Shown here: positions 17,841 to 26,298 of the stretch, piece by piece
Position numbering within the stretch: position 1 is the first letter of the stretch
Layout of the letters: each line of letters begins with the position of its first letter
NCBI GenBank assembly: GCA_027483445.1
Contig: JAIXUS010000059.1
Span: forward strand, 1 to 49,026
Origin: Bacteroidota bacterium
GTDB lineage: Bacteria; Bacteroidota; Bacteroidia; M30B66
DNA length: 49,026 bases
Reading direction: 5' to 3'
Notes under the pieces: model-generated
Told to the model about the DNA's origin: nothing
Seen by the model: the letters and a program-made list of their open reading frames with translations, nothing else
The model's database searches: none
Made by a program: the position numbers and the translations under genes

Positions 17841-18358
17841 AGCTCATCTTCAACCATTAATTTCCAGCGCTCCTGCTGTTTGGCATCCAGTCCATGATTG
17901 GTTTCCTGGTCGTAACGCTTTTGCATTTGCTCGCCTTCCGCCACTAGTTTGTCAAACAACGCGTTGGCTTTCTGCTTCACATCAGTCGACCACTCCGGCA
18001 GTTCCGACAATGCCTTTCGAAGCTTCCGGGCGCTCAGCTCAGCAATGTCGAAATGCAGCTGCTCATGCGCCAACACCCTTTCACTTCGGCTTCTTCGATC
18101 GTCGCGAGCCCAGCTTTTTTGGGGCAGAAAAACGGCTTCAACCTTAAACTCACCCTTCCACAATTTGCCGCGCCCGGTATAGGCCGATTCGAGATTCACG
18201 CGCGTCATGGTAAACGCTGCAAACTCGCTCGATGCCGGCGCTTTACCTTGAAAATCACTCCACACCAATGGCCTTGTTCCGTGGGCAATTTCCTGGGCCA
18301 TCACGGGAGCAGCCCATCCAAAAACTAACCACAAAAGAAGGATGCAAGTGCGCAACAT
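17813..18358 (-). CDS. DUF922 putative secreted Zn-dependent protease
   Basis: A 181-residue exported protein: signal peptide [21 protein letters not shown], then a W-S-D-F-Q-G-K motif near residue 34 and [10 protein letters not shown] near 100. The latter is the HExxH-like metal site of DUF922 proteins, predicted to be zinc proteases. The start at 18358 is chosen because it gives a clean signal peptide. The 3' end overlaps purC by 28 bases in the opposite orientation. Substrate unknown. Confidence 0.85.
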   Translation of the reverse strand: MLRTCILLLWLVFGWAAPVMAQEIAHGTRPLVWSDFQGKAPASSEFAAFTMTRVNLESAYTGRGKLWKGEFKVEAVFLPQKSWARDDRRSRSERVLAHEQLHFDIAELSARKLRKALSELPEWSTDVKQKANALFDKLVAEGEQMQKRYDQETNHGLDAKQQERWKLMVEDELQKLSAFRN

Positions 18359-18402
18359 AGGCGTGAAATCAGATTCAAAACGGACCAAGCCGCTTCAAAG
18401 TT

Positions 18403-18410
18403 TATCTTTG
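18403..18410 (+). promoter_or_regulatory. -7 box of hldD
   Basis: TATCTTTG is an exact match to TAnnTTTG, 18 bases before the hldD ATG. No -33 TTTG at the usual distance was seen. Confidence 0.5.
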
Positions 18411-18428
18411 GCCGAAAATATTCCAACA

Positions 18429-19391
18429 ATGATTCTGATCACCGGTGCAGCTGGTTTTATTGGCTCTTGTATGGCCGCCCGATTAAACGAGTTGCGTTAC
18501 TTTGATTTGGTATTGGTTGATGACTTCAGCAGAGCCGATAAAGCGGCAAACTATACCGACAAAACCTACAGCGAAATGGTCGACCGGAACAAGCTTATCG
18601 CTTGGATTGACCAACACCATACCCGCATTCAATGCGTGATTCATCTGGGTGCGCGCACCGATACCGCCGAATTCGATCGTTCAGTATTTGATCAGCTCAA
18701 CGTGGAGTATTCTAAGTCCGTTTGGAAGGCCTGCGTCGAATACGGCTTACCGCTCATTTATGCTTCCTCGGCGGCAACTTATGGTTTGGGGGAGTTAGGG
18801 TATGATGATCAAATTTTTCCTGGACTACTCAAACCCCTCAATCCGTATGGTGATTCTAAGAACGATTTTGACGCCTGGGTTTTACAACAGGAACGCAAGC
18901 CCTTCTTTTGGGCAGGCCTGAAGTTTTTCAATGTTTACGGCCCGAATGAGTACCATAAAGGGCGGATGGCCTCGGTCATTTTTCATGCCTATCATCAGAT
19001 TCGGGAAACCGGAAAGATGAAGCTGTTTCGCTCGCACCGACCTGATGTGGAGGACGGCGGGCAAAGCCGCGATTTTGTGTATGTGAAAGACGTGGTGAAT
19101 ATGATAGTTCACCTGATGGAAAACCGGCCGGAATGTGGCATCTACAACGTGGGAACCGGCCAAGCGCGGAGCTTTCGCGATTTGGTATTGGCCACCTTCA
19201 ACGCCATGGAAGTTGAGCCTCAGATTGAATTTATTGATACACCGGAAGACATACGCGACACCTATCAGTACTTCACCGAAGCTAAAATGGACAGGATGCG
19301 GGCTTCAGGCTATGAATCAGGATTTACCTCACTGGAAAATGGCGTAAGGGAATACGTGCGCAGTTACCTGATGCTGGATAAGTACTGGTAA
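18429..19391 (+). CDS. hldD: ADP-L-glycero-D-manno-heptose 6-epimerase
   Basis: A 320-residue extended SDR epimerase. It opens MILITGAAGFIGS, the NAD(P)-binding G-x-x-G-x-x-G, and has the S-S-A-A-T-Y-G segment and the catalytic Y-G-D-S-K (Y-x-x-x-K) near residues 140-150. The KFFNVYGPNEYHKGRMASV stretch is characteristic of HldD/RfaD rather than other sugar epimerases. It converts ADP-D-glycero- to ADP-L-glycero-manno-heptose for lipopolysaccharide core. The start at 18429 directly precedes the Rossmann motif. It is transcribed alone and diverges from the DUF922 gene. Confidence 0.94.
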   Translation: MILITGAAGFIGSCMAARLNELRYFDLVLVDDFSRADKAANYTDKTYSEMVDRNKLIAWIDQHHTRIQCVIHLGARTDTAEFDRSVFDQLNVEYSKSVWKACVEYGLPLIYASSAATYGLGELGYDDQIFPGLLKPLNPYGDSKNDFDAWVLQQERKPFFWAGLKFFNVYGPNEYHKGRMASVIFHAYHQIRETGKMKLFRSHRPDVEDGGQSRDFVYVKDVVNMIVHLMENRPECGIYNVGTGQARSFRDLVLATFNAMEVEPQIEFIDTPEDIRDTYQYFTEAKMDRMRASGYESGFTSLENGVREYVRSYLMLDKYW

Positions 19392-19423
19392 GATGGCAGA
19401 GTATTAAATCACTTTCCCATCCA

Positions 19424-19894
19424 CTAAAATTCCTCTTCCGGTGGGGGCTTCTGCCCTGATTCGCGCATTTTTCGCAATAGGGTGATTTTAAAGTCATGCT
19501 CTGCTTTGTACAGCATGGCAATCTTCTTCACAGGGATAACCTTTGCCAGCTCTACCTGATACTTTCGCTGCAGATCAACAATCTGTTGCTGGGCGCTAAG
19601 TTCTTCCTGCAGCAGGCGTTCCACCTCCTTGTCGCTTAAAACGGCAAGCTTATCATTGGTGGTTTTGCGATTTTCACGTTGTTGTTTTTTTACCTCCTCC
19701 AGCTGGTCGGTAAACTGGTTGTACACCGGCCAGAAGCGTTGCGCTTCTTCAGCGCTGAGCGACAGACGATCGGTGATGAAGGCCACTCGTTCGGAGCGTA
19801 TCCGTTCGCGAATGGGACCACCTTTTTTGCCTTTGGACTGAGTGAAGCCAATGGTCGAAAGAAGAAAAAGGGCGAGAAATGATAGCGTTTTCAT
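19424..19894 (-). CDS. Exported Spy/CpxP-like helical protein
   Basis: A 156-residue protein with signal peptide MKTLSFLALFLLSTIGF, cleaved near residue 19. The mature part is almost all charged helix. It has ITDRLSLSAEEAQRFWPVYNQF near residue 40 and a long heptad-like stretch after it. This LS-x-E-E-A-x-x-F-W-P-x-Y pattern marks a group of Bacteroidota periplasmic proteins usually encoded beside ECF sigma factors and resembling Spy/CpxP sensors. It is the last gene of a run with the anti-sigma (5-base gap) and sigma genes, so an envelope-stress sensing or chaperone role is likely. Confidence 0.75.
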   Translation of the reverse strand: MKTLSFLALFLLSTIGFTQSKGKKGGPIRERIRSERVAFITDRLSLSAEEAQRFWPVYNQFTDQLEEVKKQQRENRKTTNDKLAVLSDKEVERLLQEELSAQQQIVDLQRKYQVELAKVIPVKKIAMLYKAEHDFKITLLRKMRESGQKPPPEEEF

Positions 19895-19899
19895 GGATA

Positions 19900-20352
19900 T
19901 TACAATTCGTTGATGATGTCGGCTTCGTCGATGCCGGATTCAATAAGGTATTCCTGGATACCTTGATGATCGGCAGTTGGTTGATAAGCAGTGCCAGTAT
20001 CCGTTTCGGAGAAAGAGAGTTCTGAATATTCGAGTAATTCTTCTTCGCTAAACTCATCCAGAATGCCTTCCTGATACACGTAAGTTGAGATTTCTTCTTC
20101 GCTGAGCGGATCACCGGAGGTATTGAGGTAACGGTAACCGACTACCAAAACACTAAGCAGCACCAATGCCGTTGCCAACATCGGAATGGGCTTGAGCAAG
20201 GAGGGAAAGGGGAAGCGAAATTTGCCTTTTTCAGCAGCAACCCGGTCGGCCATTTTCAAAGGAAAACGGTCGAAATAGCCCTCAGGAATACTGAAAGGGT
20301 TTTCTCGGGGAATTCCGGGTAGTTCTGGACTGTGATTTTCGTCGGTTTGCAT
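19900..20352 (-). CDS. Single-pass membrane protein, probable anti-sigma factor
   Basis: A 150-residue protein with a cytoplasmic N-terminal half holding N-P-F-S-I-P-E-G-Y-F-D, a motif common in the anti-sigma partners of Bacteroidota ECF factors, one membrane helix (about residues 57-75) and an acidic C-terminal part on the other side. There is no zinc-binding HxxxCxxC site. It follows the sigma factor by 33 bases and precedes the exported Spy-like protein by 5. The anti-sigma role is inferred from layout and the N-terminal motif. Confidence 0.72.
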   Translation of the reverse strand: MQTDENHSPELPGIPRENPFSIPEGYFDRFPLKMADRVAAEKGKFRFPFPSLLKPIPMLATALVLLSVLVVGYRYLNTSGDPLSEEEISTYVYQEGILDEFSEEELLEYSELSFSETDTGTAYQPTADHQGIQEYLIESGIDEADIINEL

Positions 20353-20385
20353 GACGGCAACTGGAGTGGATGGTTTATAAAAGGT

Positions 20386-20934
20386 TTAAACGCGGCGCAT
20401 GAATTCTTCAATTTTCTTGACTGCATGGTGGTATGAGGCTTTCAGCGCGCCTACAGAGGTGCCTAGAATTTCCGACATGTCTTCATACTTCATGTTTTCG
20501 TAATACTTGAGGTTGAAAACCAGCCGTTGCTTCTCGGGCAGCGTAAGCAAAGCTTGCTGTAGCTTCATTTGAATGCGGTCGCCATTAAAGTAGGCGTCGT
20601 TTTGGAGATTTTCGGAAAGCTCTCTTTCAACATCGGCAATGGGCAGGAAGAACCGCTTGCGTTTGTTGTTCAGAAACGTGATGCACTCGTTGGTGGCAAT
20701 GCGGTAAAGCCAGGTGTAGATCTTTGAATCTTCCCGAAACTGATCGAGGGCATGAAAGGCTTTGATAAAGACATTCTGAAGTAAATCGTCGGCATCGTCA
20801 TGGTCAATTACCATGCGGCGAATATGCCAGTAAAGGCGCTGCTGAAACTGACGAACCAGCAGGTTAAACGCATAGTTGCGCGTATCTGCCTTGGCAAATA
20901 GGTCGAGAATTTCCCTGTCGCTGAGTTCCTGCAT
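20386..20934 (-). CDS. ECF-type RNA polymerase sigma factor
   Basis: A 182-residue group IV sigma factor. Region 2 spans about residues 20-90, with D-A-D-D-L-L-Q-N-V-F-I-K-A and the -10 binding Y-T-W-L-Y-R-I-A-T-N. Region 4 spans about 125-180, with L-P-E-K-Q-R-L-V-F and a helix-turn-helix (MSEILGTSVGALKASYHHAVKK). It follows the transketolase C gene by 29 bases and precedes the probable anti-sigma gene, so the stress module may share the transketolase promoter. Confidence 0.93.
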   Translation of the reverse strand: MQELSDREILDLFAKADTRNYAFNLLVRQFQQRLYWHIRRMVIDHDDADDLLQNVFIKAFHALDQFREDSKIYTWLYRIATNECITFLNNKRKRFFLPIADVERELSENLQNDAYFNGDRIQMKLQQALLTLPEKQRLVFNLKYYENMKYEDMSEILGTSVGALKASYHHAVKKIEEFMRRV

Positions 20935-20963
20935 GCCTGCGTGGTGAACAGGGTACCGGAGGT

Positions 20964-21920
20964 TTAACGCCTTGCGATAGCAGCGCGTGCAGCCTTCACT
21001 ATATCTGCCGTGTCGAGGCCGTATTTGACCATCAACTCTTCAGGCGTGCCGCTCTCGCCGAAACTGTCGTTCACCGCCACATATTCGAGTGGGGTTGGAC
21101 GGAAGCGGGCAAACACCTGCGCAATACTGTCGCCTAAACCACCATGACGCTGATGCTCTTCGGCCGAAACGGCGCAACCGGTTTTGTTCACCGAAGCCAA
21201 GACCGCAGCCTCATCAAGAGGTTTAATCGTATGAATATTTATTACCTCGGCATCGATGCCCTCAGCATCCAAAATCTCGGCGGCCTTAAGTGCTTTCCAT
21301 ACCAAATGCCCGGTAGCGAAAATACTCACGTCTTTCCCCTCCTTCAGCATCAAGGCTTTTCCAATCTCAAACTTTTGATCGGCGGGTGTAAAATTGGGCA
21401 CTTTGGGTCTGCCGAAGCGCAAATACACCGGACCTTCATGCTGGGCTATGGCCAATGTTGCGGCTTTGGTTTGGTTAAAATCACATGGATTAATCACCAC
21501 CATGCCCGGCAGCATTTTCATCAAACCGATGTCTTCCAGAATCTGGTGAGTGGCACCATCCTCACCCAGCGTTAAACCGGCATGCGATGCGCAAATCTTC
21601 ACGTTCTTGCCCGAGTAGGCAATACTCTGGCGAATCTGGTCGTACACCCTTCCGGTGGAGAAATTGGCAAAAGTTCCGGTAAATGGAATTTTCCCACCAA
21701 TGGTTAAGCCGGCGGCAATGCCCATCATATTGGCTTCAGCAATGCCTACCTGAAAGAAACGTTCCGGAAAAGCCTTTTCAAAAGCATCCATTTTTAGCGA
21801 ACCCGTCAAATCGGCGCACAAGGCTACAACGTTGGGGTTGTTTTTGCCAAGCTCCAATAAACCGGCGCCAAAGCCGGAACGGGTGTCATTCTGATCGGTA
21901 AAGGTAAATTGTACTGCCAT
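20964..21920 (-). CDS. Transketolase, C-terminal subunit
   Basis: A 318-residue protein equal to the pyrimidine-binding and C-terminal domains of transketolase. Evident motifs are D-L-T-G-S near residue 37, the acid G-I-A-E-A-N-M near 58 that activates thiamine diphosphate, [14 protein letters not shown] near 110, and the C-terminal domain with [10 protein letters not shown]. The N-terminal half is encoded separately at 23342-24187. The two should assemble into one enzyme of the pentose phosphate pathway. Split transketolases are normal in Bacteroidota, but here a VWA gene lies between the halves. Confidence 0.93.
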   Translation of the reverse strand: MAVQFTFTDQNDTRSGFGAGLLELGKNNPNVVALCADLTGSLKMDAFEKAFPERFFQVGIAEANMMGIAAGLTIGGKIPFTGTFANFSTGRVYDQIRQSIAYSGKNVKICASHAGLTLGEDGATHQILEDIGLMKMLPGMVVINPCDFNQTKAATLAIAQHEGPVYLRFGRPKVPNFTPADQKFEIGKALMLKEGKDVSIFATGHLVWKALKAAEILDAEGIDAEVINIHTIKPLDEAAVLASVNKTGCAVSAEEHQRHGGLGDSIAQVFARFRPTPLEYVAVNDSFGESGTPEELMVKYGLDTADIVKAARAAIARR

Positions 21921-21923
21921 GGG

Positions 21924-23333
21924 TTATTTGATGAGCACTTTCTGCGAAGCGCCGGGTTGAACAACAAAAGGGGTTTGACTAGAAAATAGGGTTTCTTTTA
22001 CACTTTTGGCCCTGTAAACGGCCTTATAGTTTCCGGGTTGGAGTCTGATCACTTCGCTGGTTTGGCCCTCGGTGAGGTTGCACACCCAAACAAGCTGACC
22101 ACGCTCTTCGCGAAGGATAGAGCAAATGCCCACAACCGGCATTTGGAAGTTTACCATGCCCGGCTCGTCGATTTCTACAGTAGTGGTGTGGCTCTGACTG
22201 ATATCTACACTCTTGATATAGGTTCTGGGCAAAGTGAGAATTTCGAGGTCGTATTTCCCGGTGATGAGTTTTCTCTGCTCGCGGAGCTGCATCACTTCGA
22301 GGGTCTGCGGCTCACCGGCTTTACGAATGATACAGTCGATGTCGCGGTTCGATGGACCTTTCCCGGCCTGCACCCTTAAAAAACCTTGCGGGGCATCGAG
22401 GGCAATGGTGTTGTGCTGCCCGGGCGTTAATCGAATGTCGCGCTTCTCGATGGGCGGAATGGTGTGTACCACAAGGCGATAGGTGGGCGCGGCGTCGGGG
22501 CGCAACGTGTCGGGAACGCCTCGATGATTCAATGTATGGATGTAATTGTACTTCTGTTGACCGGTGTTTTGGTCGTAAAAGCTCATGGCTACGTCGGTTT
22601 CTGAGGGCTTGCCGCTTTTATCGAGGAGGTTCACCTGTGCCGTGGTAGCGTTCAATACTTGGGTAATAATGATATTCAACACCTGCGAAAAGGAGCCTTC
22701 CGATGAAGCGTCGTAAAAGTTACCAATGCAATTGAATGATTCTTTGATGGAAGGGTCGAGTTGGCCAACACCCACAATGAAAGGACGAAGTACGATGCCT
22801 TTGCTTTGCAGGGCTGCAGAAATAGCACAAGGGTCGCCACCACACTCTTCTTTCCCGTCGGTAATGAGTAATACCACGTTGCGGGCGTTGCGGTCGGGAA
22901 AGTCTTTGGCGCAGGCTTCCAGCGACAATGCGATAGGTGTGGTACCTGAAGGCTTCAGCTTTTCGAGTTTCGATTTAATCAACCAGGCATTGCCGGGGCC
23001 AAAGGGTACTTCCAGCTTCGTATCGTCGCAATCCTGAGGTGGGTATTTCTTTTGGTGTCCGTAGCAGCGCAGTGCGAGCTGTACATTGGACTGCCGACCA
23101 AGGCTGTCGACCATGTTGCTAACCAGGCGTTTGGCAATGTTGTATTTCGAATCGCTTTCCCACAAGCCGAACATGCTGTTGGAGCAGTCGAAGATGATCA
23201 GGATGCGTGTGGGTAAGGCGGTACCTTGCGCTCCGAGTGGCTTGACTGCGCTCCAAATCGCCCAAACAAGCATTATTGCACGGAGGCAAAGTCCGTACGA
23301 AATGCTCAATGGTCGTGTGGGTGCTTTCTGCAT
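21924..23333 (-). CDS. Secreted VWA-domain protein between the transketolase halves
   Basis: A 469-residue protein with an N-terminal hydrophobic segment (about residues 16-35, ending G-A-Q) that acts as signal peptide or anchor. A von Willebrand factor A domain follows (about 42-235): D49-C-S51-N-S53 is the metal-binding MIDAS, with the later threonine in PSGTTPIALSL and the aspartate in L-I-T-D-G-K-E-E. The C-terminal half is a series of beta-sandwich-like repeats (such as 'L-x-P-G-x-Y-x-x' at LQPGNYKAVYRAKS near 430) and may be carbohydrate or protein-binding. It probably works in the periplasm or on the cell surface. The start is 8 bases after tktN and the stop 3 bases before tktC. Confidence 0.85.
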   Translation of the reverse strand: MQKAPTRPLSISYGLCLRAIMLVWAIWSAVKPLGAQGTALPTRILIIFDCSNSMFGLWESDSKYNIAKRLVSNMVDSLGRQSNVQLALRCYGHQKKYPPQDCDDTKLEVPFGPGNAWLIKSKLEKLKPSGTTPIALSLEACAKDFPDRNARNVVLLITDGKEECGGDPCAISAALQSKGIVLRPFIVGVGQLDPSIKESFNCIGNFYDASSEGSFSQVLNIIITQVLNATTAQVNLLDKSGKPSETDVAMSFYDQNTGQQKYNYIHTLNHRGVPDTLRPDAAPTYRLVVHTIPPIEKRDIRLTPGQHNTIALDAPQGFLRVQAGKGPSNRDIDCIIRKAGEPQTLEVMQLREQRKLITGKYDLEILTLPRTYIKSVDISQSHTTTVEIDEPGMVNFQMPVVGICSILREERGQLVWVCNLTEGQTSEVIRLQPGNYKAVYRAKSVKETLFSSQTPFVVQPGASQKVLIK

Positions 23334-23341
23334 GCCTGAAC

Positions 23342-24187
23342 TTAGTAGTCGCCGAGCGTTTCTTCAAGCTGGGCTAGGCCTTTAGCCAGTTGTTCGTCGT
23401 TCGGCGCCACACCGTGCCATTTGTGCGAACCCATCATAAAGTCGACGCCCATTCCCATCTCGGTTTTCATGAGGACAACGATCGGTTTTCCCTGACCGGT
23501 ATGCTTGCGTGCATTTTCGAGTCCGGCGACAACCTCTTGCATGTCGTTTCCATTCATCTGAAACACCATCCAGCCGAAGGCTTCAAACTTTGCCTGAAGG
23601 TTACCGAGACTGAGCACATGCTCAGTGCTGCCGTCAATCTGTTGGCCATTGGCATCAACGGTGGCGATGAGATTATCTACTTTTTTGGCTGAGGCGTACA
23701 TTGCAGCTTCCCAGATTTGCCCTTCCTGCAATTCGCCATCACCGTGCAGGGTGTACACCAGTGCACTGTCGTTGCTAAGTTTTTTGCTGATGGCTGCTCC
23801 AATGGCTACCGAAAGACCTTGTCCCAACGAGCCGGAGGCCATCCGAACACCCGGCAAATGCTCATGTGTGGTTGGATGCCCTTGCAGGCGTGAGTTCAGT
23901 TTTCTGAAGGTGTTCAGTTCGCTCACGGGAAAATATCCGCTGCGGGCTAAAACGCTATACCAAACCGGCGAAATATGTCCGTTTGAGAGGAAAAACAAAT
24001 CCTCACCGTTGCCATCCATCGAAAAGGCGTCGGGCTTGTGTTTCAGCACATGGAAATAGAGTGCGGTAAAAAAGTCGGTGCAGCCCAGTGAGCCACCCGG
24101 GTGGCCAGAGTTAACGGCGTGTACCTGACGGAGAATGTCGCGGCGTACCTGCGTAGCGATACGCTTGAGTTCATCAATTGAAGCCAT
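23342..24187 (-). CDS. Transketolase, N-terminal subunit
   Basis: A 281-residue protein equal to the thiamine-diphosphate-binding domain. It has H-A-V-N-S-G-H-P-G-G-S-L-G near residue 25, G-S-L-G-Q-G-L-S near 112, the cofactor motif G-D-G-E-L-Q-E-G-Q-I-W-E-A near 144 and D-x-N-G-Q-Q-I-D-G near 175. It pairs with the C-terminal subunit at 20964-21920. The start at 24187 (MASIDELK) removes a non-family extension. It is the first gene of a six-gene run on the minus strand. Confidence 0.93.
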   Translation of the reverse strand: MASIDELKRIATQVRRDILRQVHAVNSGHPGGSLGCTDFFTALYFHVLKHKPDAFSMDGNGEDLFFLSNGHISPVWYSVLARSGYFPVSELNTFRKLNSRLQGHPTTHEHLPGVRMASGSLGQGLSVAIGAAISKKLSNDSALVYTLHGDGELQEGQIWEAAMYASAKKVDNLIATVDANGQQIDGSTEHVLSLGNLQAKFEAFGWMVFQMNGNDMQEVVAGLENARKHTGQGKPIVVLMKTEMGMGVDFMMGSHKWHGVAPNDEQLAKGLAQLEETLGDY

Positions 24188-24548
24188 GCCGCGAAAGTAA
24201 TTCCACCGACCTCCCAAAGCAACAATTTGTTGTTGGAGTTATCCGAAGTTGTTAACGTTTGTGAGTACTGTGACAGTGCCTAAAAAAGGTTGACCATTGG
24301 GGTTCAACATTGATTTATTTCCATCGGGCAAACATGAGCCTGAGATTCTTCTCTTGGGCAGCTGTTTAACCTGAATAAATGTAGCTGTTCCAAAATGACT
24401 TTCCATTTGAAATGCTGATTTTCAGTTTCCAAGTTAGCTCAAATGGATTGATAAGTCATTGCAGAAAAATTCTAGGCACTCGAAATGAATCCAAAAGCCG
24501 CGCGCCGGCCATGGGAAATTCTGCGGCCCTGCGCCGGCGGGAATTCCG

Positions 24549-24610
24549 AACGGCTTAGAAAGACCACAAAATCCCACGCGACCGTTTGTGAGTCTTTCTA
24601 ATCGTTTTTT
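24549..24610 (+). terminator. Long hairpin plus T-run; terminator of a possible small RNA
   Basis: The arms AACG + TTAGAAAGAC + CACAAA (24549-24552, 24555-24564, 24565-24570) pair with TTTGTG + GTCTTTCTAA + CGTT (24585-24590, 24592-24601, 24603-24606), giving about 20 base pairs with two small bulges and a 14-nt loop. Six T follow the stem on the plus strand (24605-24610). No plus-strand gene lies upstream within 5 kb, so it is either the end of an unannotated RNA or a decayed mobile hairpin. Confidence 0.55.
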
Positions 24611-24793
24611 GGAAGGGCGCGGGGAAGCTTAGCATTTCTCTAGACTTTTTGGTCATGCAAAAAAGTGCAAAAACTAAGATTTTCGCCAATACGCAAGGGA
24701 ATACAGAATAATTTATGCTGTGTAAAAACGGTCAACGCTATTTAGGGAAGGACACCCTTTCACCTTTAAACTTTTACCTTTCTCCTTATAAAT

Positions 24794-24850
24794 CGCGGTT
24801 CACGGCGATGCAGCCTCAATGTACCGTAATGCTCAGCGAGGCAGGCGCCC
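24794..24850 (-). repeat. Type I intergenic repeat, partial copy
   Basis: On the minus strand it reads GGGCGCCTGCCTCGCTGAGC, then GGTACATTGAGGCTGC, and diverges after GAACCGCG. It matches only the first 57 bases of the 8898-9075 copy. It sits just past the stop of the minus-strand gene at 24876. Confidence 0.85.
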
Positions 24851-24875
24851 AAAAGAAATGCTTGAACGAAAATAC

Positions 24876-25445
24876 TCAAGGATTCAGGCGCTTGCTCATG
24901 TGTTGCTCAATGAGGGTGAACAACTGCACGGGCTGGTAACGGCGCCAGGGAATGCCATCGAAACGGCCCGAAAACAACACGTATTGGTCAATGCCGGCAT
25001 CGTTAAATTCCTGCACCACATGCTCGCGAAAGTTCATGCCCACAATCCAGCCATCTTCCAAGTCTTCGAACCATTCCTCATAATAATCCTCTTCAGAGGC
25101 GTGGAAATTTAATACGTTCTCTCCCAATAAGATAAACCGGTTGAGCCCTTCAGAAATCATCGGGTCGATAATGTCGCGCTTGAGAAACATGATGTCGTTC
25201 CCAATGGCATCGTTCCATTCGCCAATAAACTCGAGCACGGCAAAACCCTTGTCGTAATCGGCGTACAACACCTTCATATACAGGGTTTCCGAGCCAAAAT
25301 CGTCCCATTGCGGATGAATGTAATAGTTGTAAATGGTGCTGCTGTACTCAAACTCACTGTATTCTCGTCCGTAAAAAGGCGAGGCGGGATCTTCGGCAGC
25401 CACGTACAAATCGCGCCAGTTGTAGAAGGGTTCAATGTCCTGCAT
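24876..25445 (-). CDS. Uncharacterised acidic protein
   Basis: A 189-residue, strongly acidic cytoplasmic protein rich in aromatic residues (QDIEPFYNWRDLYVAAEDP at the start; EEDYYEEWFEDLEDGW near residue 118). No catalytic motif, signal peptide or membrane helix is seen. Similar proteins seem to occur in other Bacteroidota, but I cannot name a family. It lies 47 bases downstream of murQ on the same strand, with a 17-base repeat remnant in the gap. Confidence 0.75.
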   Translation of the reverse strand: MQDIEPFYNWRDLYVAAEDPASPFYGREYSEFEYSSTIYNYYIHPQWDDFGSETLYMKVLYADYDKGFAVLEFIGEWNDAIGNDIMFLKRDIIDPMISEGLNRFILLGENVLNFHASEEDYYEEWFEDLEDGWIVGMNFREHVVQEFNDAGIDQYVLFSGRFDGIPWRRYQPVQLFTLIEQHMSKRLNP

Positions 25446-25455
25446 AGGCTTACAA

Positions 25456-25472
25456 CGCCAAAGGGAGTCGAA
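25456..25472. repeat. 17-base remnant of the type II repeat
   Basis: The word CGCCAAAGGGAGTCGAA is identical to the edge of the type II copies at about 9971-9987 and (complement) 32109-32125. Only this edge is present. Confidence 0.5.
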
Positions 25473-25492
25473 TAGATGAAATCGGGAAAAAT

Positions 25493-26296
25493 TTATCGCG
25501 CTGCTTCCATCGCCTTTCGCACACTTCCATGCTTCAACAAAAGTTCACGCGCCTCAGGCTCCGGCAAATCGAGGGCTTTCATGAGCATTCGGGCTCCGCG
25601 TTCCACCAATTTGTTGTTGGTCAGCTGCATGTCGACCATCTTGTTCCCTTTCACCCTTCCCAATTTAACCATCACACTGGTAGTGAGCATATTGAGCACG
25701 AGTTTCTGGGCAGTTCCGGCCTTCATGCGGGTGCTGCCGGTAACGAATTCCGGACCGGTTACCACCTCAACAGGCAGTTCGGCCACGCCGGCCACAGGAC
25801 TTCCGGCATTGCAGGTAATGCACCCGGTGAGGATTCCGTGTTTCCGGGCATCGCTCAGCCCGCCGATTACATAAGGTGTTGTACCCGAAGCGGCTATGCC
25901 TACCACTACGTCGTTTGGCTGAATATTCCAGCTTTGAAGATCCTTCCAGGCTTGGTCGAAATCGTCCTCGGCAAATTCAACAGCCTTGCGAATGGCTCCA
26001 TCGCCACCGGCAATAATGCCAATCACGCGGTTAAATTCAATGCCGTATGTTGGCGGACATTCCGATGCATCCACAATGCCCAGCCGGCCCGAAGTTCCCG
26101 CGCCGATGTAGAACAAACGACCGCCTTGCTGCATGCGGCTAAATACGCCATCTACCAGCGCTTCGATTTGTGGTAGTGCCTTTTGAACACTCAGGGCCAC
26201 AGTTTGGTCTTCGCGGTTGATGTTGGCCAGCAGTTCGGCCGTGCTCATGTTCTCGAGCTGGTCGTAATGCGAATCGGCTTCGGTGCTGCGTTGCAT
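25493..26296 (-). CDS. murQ: N-acetylmuramic acid 6-phosphate etherase
   Basis: A 267-residue SIS-fold etherase. It opens T-E-A-D-S-H-Y-D-x-L-E, has G-A-G-T-S-G-R-L-G-I-V-D-A-S-E-C-P-P-T-Y near residue 66, and G-I-A-A-S-G-T-T-P-Y near 132, then E-F-V-T-G-S-T-R-M-K-A-G-T-A-Q-K near 183, all MurQ signatures with the catalytic glutamate in S-E-C. It cleaves the lactyl ether of MurNAc-6-phosphate to GlcNAc-6-phosphate in peptidoglycan recycling. It is somewhat shorter than E. coli MurQ (298). The start is 2 bases after the stop of the E1 gene, an unexpected operon partner. Confidence 0.94.
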   Translation of the reverse strand: MQRSTEADSHYDQLENMSTAELLANINREDQTVALSVQKALPQIEALVDGVFSRMQQGGRLFYIGAGTSGRLGIVDASECPPTYGIEFNRVIGIIAGGDGAIRKAVEFAEDDFDQAWKDLQSWNIQPNDVVVGIAASGTTPYVIGGLSDARKHGILTGCITCNAGSPVAGVAELPVEVVTGPEFVTGSTRMKAGTAQKLVLNMLTTSVMVKLGRVKGNKMVDMQLTNNKLVERGARMLMKALDLPEPEARELLLKHGSVRKAMEAAR

Positions 26297-26298
26297 GC

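Larger units (their letters stand above)
24188..24875. other. Non-coding stretch upstream of the transketolase operon
   Basis: About 690 bases with no credible gene. It holds a minus-strand near-consensus -7 box (TACTTTCG, 24193-24200) just before the transketolase start, a palindrome ACTGTGACAGT near 24268, a GC-rich island at 24494-24540 (complementary GGAAATTC and GAATTCC words), the long hairpin at 24549-24610, and a partial type I repeat at 24794-24850. The AT-rich background around the GC-rich island makes a structured RNA plausible. Confidence 0.5.

Noticed and set aside
25529-26176. 215-codon plus-strand frame antisense to murQ
   Set aside because: murQ is strongly supported by its motifs; the opposite frame is a shadow of it.
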